A DNA stretch of 64,000 nucleotides from Beijerinckiaceae bacterium (GTDB taxonomy: Bacteria > Pseudomonadota > Alphaproteobacteria > Rhizobiales > Beijerinckiaceae). Shown here piece by piece: positions 61,197 through 64,000 of this stretch. The notes below the pieces were generated by a model. That model searched no databases. It was not told the DNA's origin and saw only the letters and a program-made list of their open reading frames with translations. How positions within the stretch are numbered: the stretch's first letter is position 1; every line of letters starts with the position of its first letter. The translations under genes and the position numbers were made by a program. The stretch spans positions 54,611 through 118,610 of the forward strand of contig CANBNG010000014.1 of NCBI GenBank assembly GCA_947370975.1, written 5' to 3'.

Positions 61197-62156
61197 TCAG
61201 GGCGCAAGTCCCGGGACAGAATATTCCTGCCGCTTGCCCGCGCGCATGACGCCCACCGTCATCACATGACCGCCTTGGCCGCCCTGGACCGACAGGGCGG
61301 TGCGGGGCAGGGTCGCCGGCGTATCGCCTGCATCCGCCATGCTGCGTAACGACAATGAGATCTGGCCCAGACGCTGCGCCTGCGCGAGCAGTTCAGCCTG
61401 CACGGGAGCGACTTCAAGTGTTGCATTGGCGCCGGTGATGACGCGCTCGCCATTGCGCTCCTGAATGTTCTGGCCGATGGCCAGCACGCGCACATTGGTC
61501 AGAAGCGTTTCGCTTTCGATGCGACCCTCATTCTGATTTTTCGGATCCGGCCGCGTGAGCGTGCGGATCACATCGACATGATCGCCCGGCAGGATGAACC
61601 CGCCGGCCGTTGTGCTCCCCTGCGAATCGATGGTGATAGCGACAGCGCGATAGCCCGACGGCAACATCGCGGCCAGAATGCCCGAACCGCTGGCGCGCAC
61701 GAGTTTTTCCGCCCGTACCGGTTCGCCCTTGAGCAGCGGGATGCGAACGAGCGAGCCGATCATTTCGTCGCGCGCCCCGGGAAGCGCATTACGGTTGATC
61801 GATTGTTCGGCAATGAGTTTTTTCGGCCAGGCGAGCCAGACGAGATCGTCCGGCGTCACGATCTTGCCAAGGGGCAGGGCGCTGCCGGCAACCAGAACGT
61901 CTTCCGTCTCGTTTGGCGCAGGCGCGACAAGAAGCGCCGCGCCTGCCGGCTGAACCTCCTGCAGATTGCCCGCAAGCCGGAATGCGCCATAACCGCAGCC
62001 GAGCGCGAATATCAGGACGATGATGCGCAGCAGCCCCGTGCGCGAGAGGCGAAAGCCCGGTCTGGGACTGGCCGGGCGCGCGCCGGCTGCGCCCTTGGCC
62101 CGCCCGAAGGCGCGGCTGCCAGCCTGTATGGGGTCGCTCAGCAAAATGTCGCTCAT
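61197..62156 (-). CDS. cpaB: Flp pilus assembly protein CpaB
   Basis: A 319-residue protein with one membrane helix (about 42-60, LRIIVLIFALGCGYGAF). An SAF domain follows (about 85-150, LVAGSALPLGKIVTPDDLVWLAWP), then the CpaB/RcpC domain (RAVAITIDSQGSTTAGGFI and LPGDHVDVIRT). It works with the CpaC secretin. ATG 62156 is preferred over a GTG at 62159. Its stop lies 4 bases from the convergent SNase-like stop. Confidence 0.9.
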   Translation of the reverse strand: MSDILLSDPIQAGSRAFGRAKGAAGARPASPRPGFRLSRTGLLRIIVLIFALGCGYGAFRLAGNLQEVQPAGAALLVAPAPNETEDVLVAGSALPLGKIVTPDDLVWLAWPKKLIAEQSINRNALPGARDEMIGSLVRIPLLKGEPVRAEKLVRASGSGILAAMLPSGYRAVAITIDSQGSTTAGGFILPGDHVDVIRTLTRPDPKNQNEGRIESETLLTNVRVLAIGQNIQERNGERVITGANATLEVAPVQAELLAQAQRLGQISLSLRSMADAGDTPATLPRTALSVQGGQGGHVMTVGVMRAGKRQEYSVPGLAP

Positions 62157-62312
62157 CACTCAAGCCTCACCCAAGCCGCTCCTGAAACAATCGTAACTCA
62201 AATAGATTTCCAATCCGTATCGGTAGGGGCGCAGATTTCGTACACATTGGCCCCCGGATCCCTTGTTTTCGGGCGGCGTTTTGGGGCACAGGAACGTCGA
62301 GGAGTGTTTTCC

Positions 62313-62627
62313 ATGCGCACAGCGAGCCGTTGTTTTCTGATCGTCGCCGGCATGGCGTTGGCGGGGCTGGGCTCCTCTTGCGCGGCGCAGGCGCAATCGC
62401 ACCCCTTCACGCCACGCATGAGCTGCGCTGCGGCCTCGCGTCTTGTTGCGACCAAGGGCGCGCTGATTCTGTCGACAGGCGCCGATCTCTATGATCGCTA
62501 TGTCGCCTCGCAGGCGTATTGCCAGCGTGACGAGATCACCAAGCCCACCTGGGTGCCTGCCGCCGACACGCCGCAATGTTTCGTCGGCTACCGCTGCGAG
62601 CGGATTGGCGATGAATGGCCGTTCTGA
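62313..62627 (+). CDS. Small secreted cysteine-containing protein
   Basis: A 104-residue precursor. GAGGAG lies 10 bases before ATG 62313. The signal peptide (1-28) ends SSCAAQAQS. The mature part has four cysteines ([25 protein letters not shown]), compatible with two disulphides. I do not recognise the family, though similar short YRC-ending proteins occur in Hyphomicrobiales. It is divergent from cpaB. Confidence 0.7.
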   Translation: MRTASRCFLIVAGMALAGLGSSCAAQAQSHPFTPRMSCAAASRLVATKGALILSTGADLYDRYVASQAYCQRDEITKPTWVPAADTPQCFVGYRCERIGDEWPF

Positions 62628-62692
62628 ATGGCGAGATCTTCTGCGTAGGGGCGTTACAAGCGCGCGTGTGTGTGCTACTCGACCATCCAGAT

Positions 62693-62769
62693 CGGGGCAT
62701 AGCGCAGTCTGGTAGCGCGTCTGCTTTGGGAGCAGAAGGCCGGAGGTTCGAATCCTCCTGCCCCGACCA
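62693..62769 (+). tRNA. tRNA-Pro (anticodon TGG)
   Basis: A 77-base cloverleaf. The acceptor stem CGGGGCA/TGCCCCG is perfect, the anticodon loop TTTGGGA sits on TCTGC/GCAGA with anticodon TGG, the T-loop is GTTCGAATC, and an encoded ACCA ends at 62769. Confidence 0.97.
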
Positions 62770-62799
62770 TATTCTGATTGACCCAGAAACGGGACTGAC

Positions 62800-63102
62800 A
62801 TGACGGCACGCATCTCACGCCCGGCCAAGAGCGCCACCCAGTCCGGCACGGCCCGCACCAAGGCCTGGCTGCTTGAATATGCGCCCACAGCGCGCCAGAT
62901 CGAGCCCCTGATGGGCTGGACCAGCTCCACCGACACCAACAGCCAGGTGAAGCTCTGGTTTTCCACCCGCGAAGAAGCCGTGGCCTATGCCGAGCGCGAG
63001 GGCATCGCCTATCGCATCGAAGAGCCCAAGACCGTCGTGCGCCGGTTGATGTCCTATTCCGACAATTTCAAGACGAGCCGCATCGGGCAGTGGACGCATT
63101 AA
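62800..63102 (+). CDS. ETC complex I subunit family protein (NDUFS4-like)
   Basis: A 100-residue protein. The NDUFS4 pattern is clear: [45 protein letters not shown], then [17 protein letters not shown]. It is a supernumerary subunit of NADH:quinone oxidoreductase kept in alphaproteobacteria and mitochondria. It lies between two tRNA genes, away from any nuo operon. Confidence 0.93.
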   Translation: MTARISRPAKSATQSGTARTKAWLLEYAPTARQIEPLMGWTSSTDTNSQVKLWFSTREEAVAYAEREGIAYRIEEPKTVVRRLMSYSDNFKTSRIGQWTH

Positions 63103-63118
63103 GTCCCCGCAGACTTTC

Positions 63119-63195
63119 GGCCCCGTAGCTCAGCTGGATAGAGCACTCGCCTTCTAAGCGAGATGTCGCAGGTTCGAGCCCTGCCGGGGTCGCCA
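63119..63195 (+). tRNA. tRNA-Arg (anticodon TCT)
   Basis: A 77-base cloverleaf. GGCCCCG pairs with CGGGGTC (one G-T), the anticodon loop CTTCTAA on CTCGC/GCGAG gives TCT, the T-loop is GTTCGAGCC, and discriminator G plus encoded CCA end at 63195. Confidence 0.97.
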
Positions 63196-63242
63196 ATGGG
63201 TCTGATTAGGCGATAATTCGATTTCATGACGAGGGCCGCGCC

Positions 63243-63626
63243 ATGCGTCTGGCTGTCTGGTTTTGTGTTATCGCGCTGGCGCTCGGCCCTGCGTCTCCCG
63301 GTGCTGCGCAAGAGCACCCGTCCAATAACATCCGCGAGTTTTTTGCCTATTTGCAGGAATGCGTGCACCTGCCGGCCGGTAGCGAGGGCTCGGAGATGAC
63401 GCTGCGCTTTGGTCTGACGCCTGAGGGTATGTTGCGCGGCAAGCCGATCATCGCTTACGCGAAGCTGGCGGGCGACGAGCGTATGCAGAAGCGCTTCGTC
63501 GCCGCCGTGTTAGAGTCGCTCGCCGATTGCACTCCCGTGCCGCTGAGCGAGAATTTCGGCAGGATCATCAGCCAGCAGGTTATCTCCTGGCGTATTCGCT
63601 CGGGCCCTGCGGGGCAGGGGATCTGA
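63243..63626 (+). CDS. Secreted protein of unknown function (TonB C-terminal-like size)
   Basis: A 127-residue precursor with a signal peptide (1-22, LAVWFCVIALALGPASPGAA). The mature part has two cysteines (LQECVHLP and LADCTPVPL) and the pattern MTLRFGLTPEGMLRGKPII, resembling the short C-terminal module of TonB-like proteins. Function is unknown. ATG 63243 lies 47 bases after the tRNA-Arg gene. Convergent with the small membrane-protein gene, with stops adjacent. Confidence 0.7.
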   Translation: MRLAVWFCVIALALGPASPGAAQEHPSNNIREFFAYLQECVHLPAGSEGSEMTLRFGLTPEGMLRGKPIIAYAKLAGDERMQKRFVAAVLESLADCTPVPLSENFGRIISQQVISWRIRSGPAGQGI

Positions 63627-63749
63627 TCAAGTCTGCGGCGGGTCGCGCCGAATGACTTTTTCAGCCAGAGCGAAAAGGCCACCAAGCACCAGCACGCCGC
63701 CCGCGATGATCACGAGGGCGATTAGAAAGTTATTCGCAATATCAAACAT
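63627..63749 (-). CDS. Forty-residue single-helix membrane protein
   Basis: A short open frame of 40 residues on the minus strand, MFDIANNFLIALVIIAGGVL followed by VLGGLFALAEKVIRRDPPQT. It has one clean transmembrane helix (about 8-30) and a positively charged end. A GGGA lies 8 bases before the ATG. Its stop abuts the stop of the convergent secreted-protein gene. The ordered hydrophobic-then-basic composition argues for a real microprotein, but length leaves doubt. Confidence 0.6.
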   Translation of the reverse strand: MFDIANNFLIALVIIAGGVLVLGGLFALAEKVIRRDPPQT

Positions 63750-63909
63750 TTGATCGTTCCCGTGTGCCAGGGGGTCCCGGTCGATGCCGCTGCCTGCCTG
63801 AACACGGGGTCAACGTACAGACTTCTTGCGGGTTCGGGGGCCCAATCAACTGAAACATGGAACTTCTTTCACCTGAGCGGTTTGGCGGCGCGGGGGGAGG
63901 AGTTTTATC
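63750..63909. other. Intergenic region before the final partial gene
   Basis: This 160-base stretch separates the divergent microprotein and the last gene. A GGAGG lies at about 63896-63903, upstream of the final ATG. No other element is clear. Confidence 0.4.
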
Positions 63910-64000
63910 ATGCAGTGCAACATCATCTATCGAACCGGCATTTCCGCGCTTGCCCTTGCCGCCGTTCTGGCCTTCACGCCGGGGTCGGCGGGCGCCGGGC
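63910..64000 (+). CDS. Secreted protein, N-terminal fragment
   Basis: The frame opens at ATG 63910, after GGGGAGGAG, and is cut by the window end. The 30 visible residues, MQCNIIYRTGISALALAAVL then AFTPGSAGAG, are a signal peptide. The product cannot be identified. Confidence 0.6.
   Translation, partial: MQCNIIYRTGISALALAAVLAFTPGSAGAG

Overview
The window looks like a chromosomal segment of a GC-rich alphaproteobacterium, most likely of the order Hyphomicrobiales (Rhizobiales). The evidence is the order of its housekeeping genes (smpB, rpoZ, a single long relA/spoT gene, pyrE-pdxJ-acpS, and the lptF-lptG-lptD-surA-pdxA-rsmA envelope cluster), a tandem double cold-shock-domain protein, an Omp25/RopB-type porin, a bacterial NDUFS4-like complex I protein, and dispersed palindromic repeats with 'agcaatcca' cores. 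I see no phage, insertion sequence, CRISPR array or replication origin.

Layout. 1-5 kb: translation, repair and stringent-response genes (smpB 3' end, family-5 uracil-DNA glycosylase, NYN nuclease-like protein, rpoZ, rsh). 5-8.3 kb: tricarballylate oxidation pair tcuA/tcuB with a divergent GntR regulator. 8.4-12.1 kb: pyrE-pdxJ-acpS and an ABC exporter. 12.1-12.5 kb: two tandem copies of a 169-base repeat. 12.5-20.2 kb: the LPS-transport and outer-membrane biogenesis cluster. 20.6-25.5 kb: pepA, a secreted protein, holC, an MFS transporter, ubiX and a DUF2390 protein. 25.7-42.7 kb: an accessory catabolic region with five Bug/TctC-type periplasmic receptors but only one TctB-TctA membrane pair, two MmgE/PrpD proteins, a PrpF/GalD isomerase, an isocitrate lyase/PEP mutase homologue, an isochorismatase-fold protein, a GlcG/HbpS protein, a GntR regulator and a solitary PemK/MazF-like toxin. 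43.7-52.5 kb: a pyrimidine-ring catabolism region. 53-56 kb: redox and small-fold enzymes of unknown role. 56.5-58.7 kb: cold-shock, DUF192 and small envelope proteins. 58.2-62.2 kb: part of a Tad/Cpa pilus locus. 62.3-64 kb: tRNA-Pro(TGG), tRNA-Arg(TCT), an NDUFS4-like gene and small secreted or membrane proteins.

How the genes fit together. The 25.7-42.7 kb block looks devoted to uptake and conversion of di/tricarboxylates or related acids: periplasmic capture, secondary transport, then dehydration and isomerisation by PrpD- and PrpF-like enzymes. TcuAB elsewhere in the window would feed tricarballylate into cis-aconitate. The region from 43.7 kb carries the three signature genes of the URC uracil-catabolism route (a GTP-cyclohydrolase-II-like URC1, a DUF1688 URC4 and a uracil phosphoribosyltransferase). 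Convergent to them lies an ABC importer operon that ends in an amidase, preceded by a barbiturase/cyanuric-acid-hydrolase family enzyme. This arrangement suggests that ring-opening of uracil and of a related cyclic imide are handled side by side. It is the most interesting assembly in the window, although each family is already known. A second candidate is the tightly coupled five-gene operon at 27.5-31.5 kb, whose substrate I cannot assign and two of whose enzymes lack the usual catalytic cysteine.

All functional calls come from reading the sequence and recalling family motifs; no database search was run. Start codons were chosen by ribosome-binding sites, overlaps and expected N-termini, so several differ from the longest open frame.
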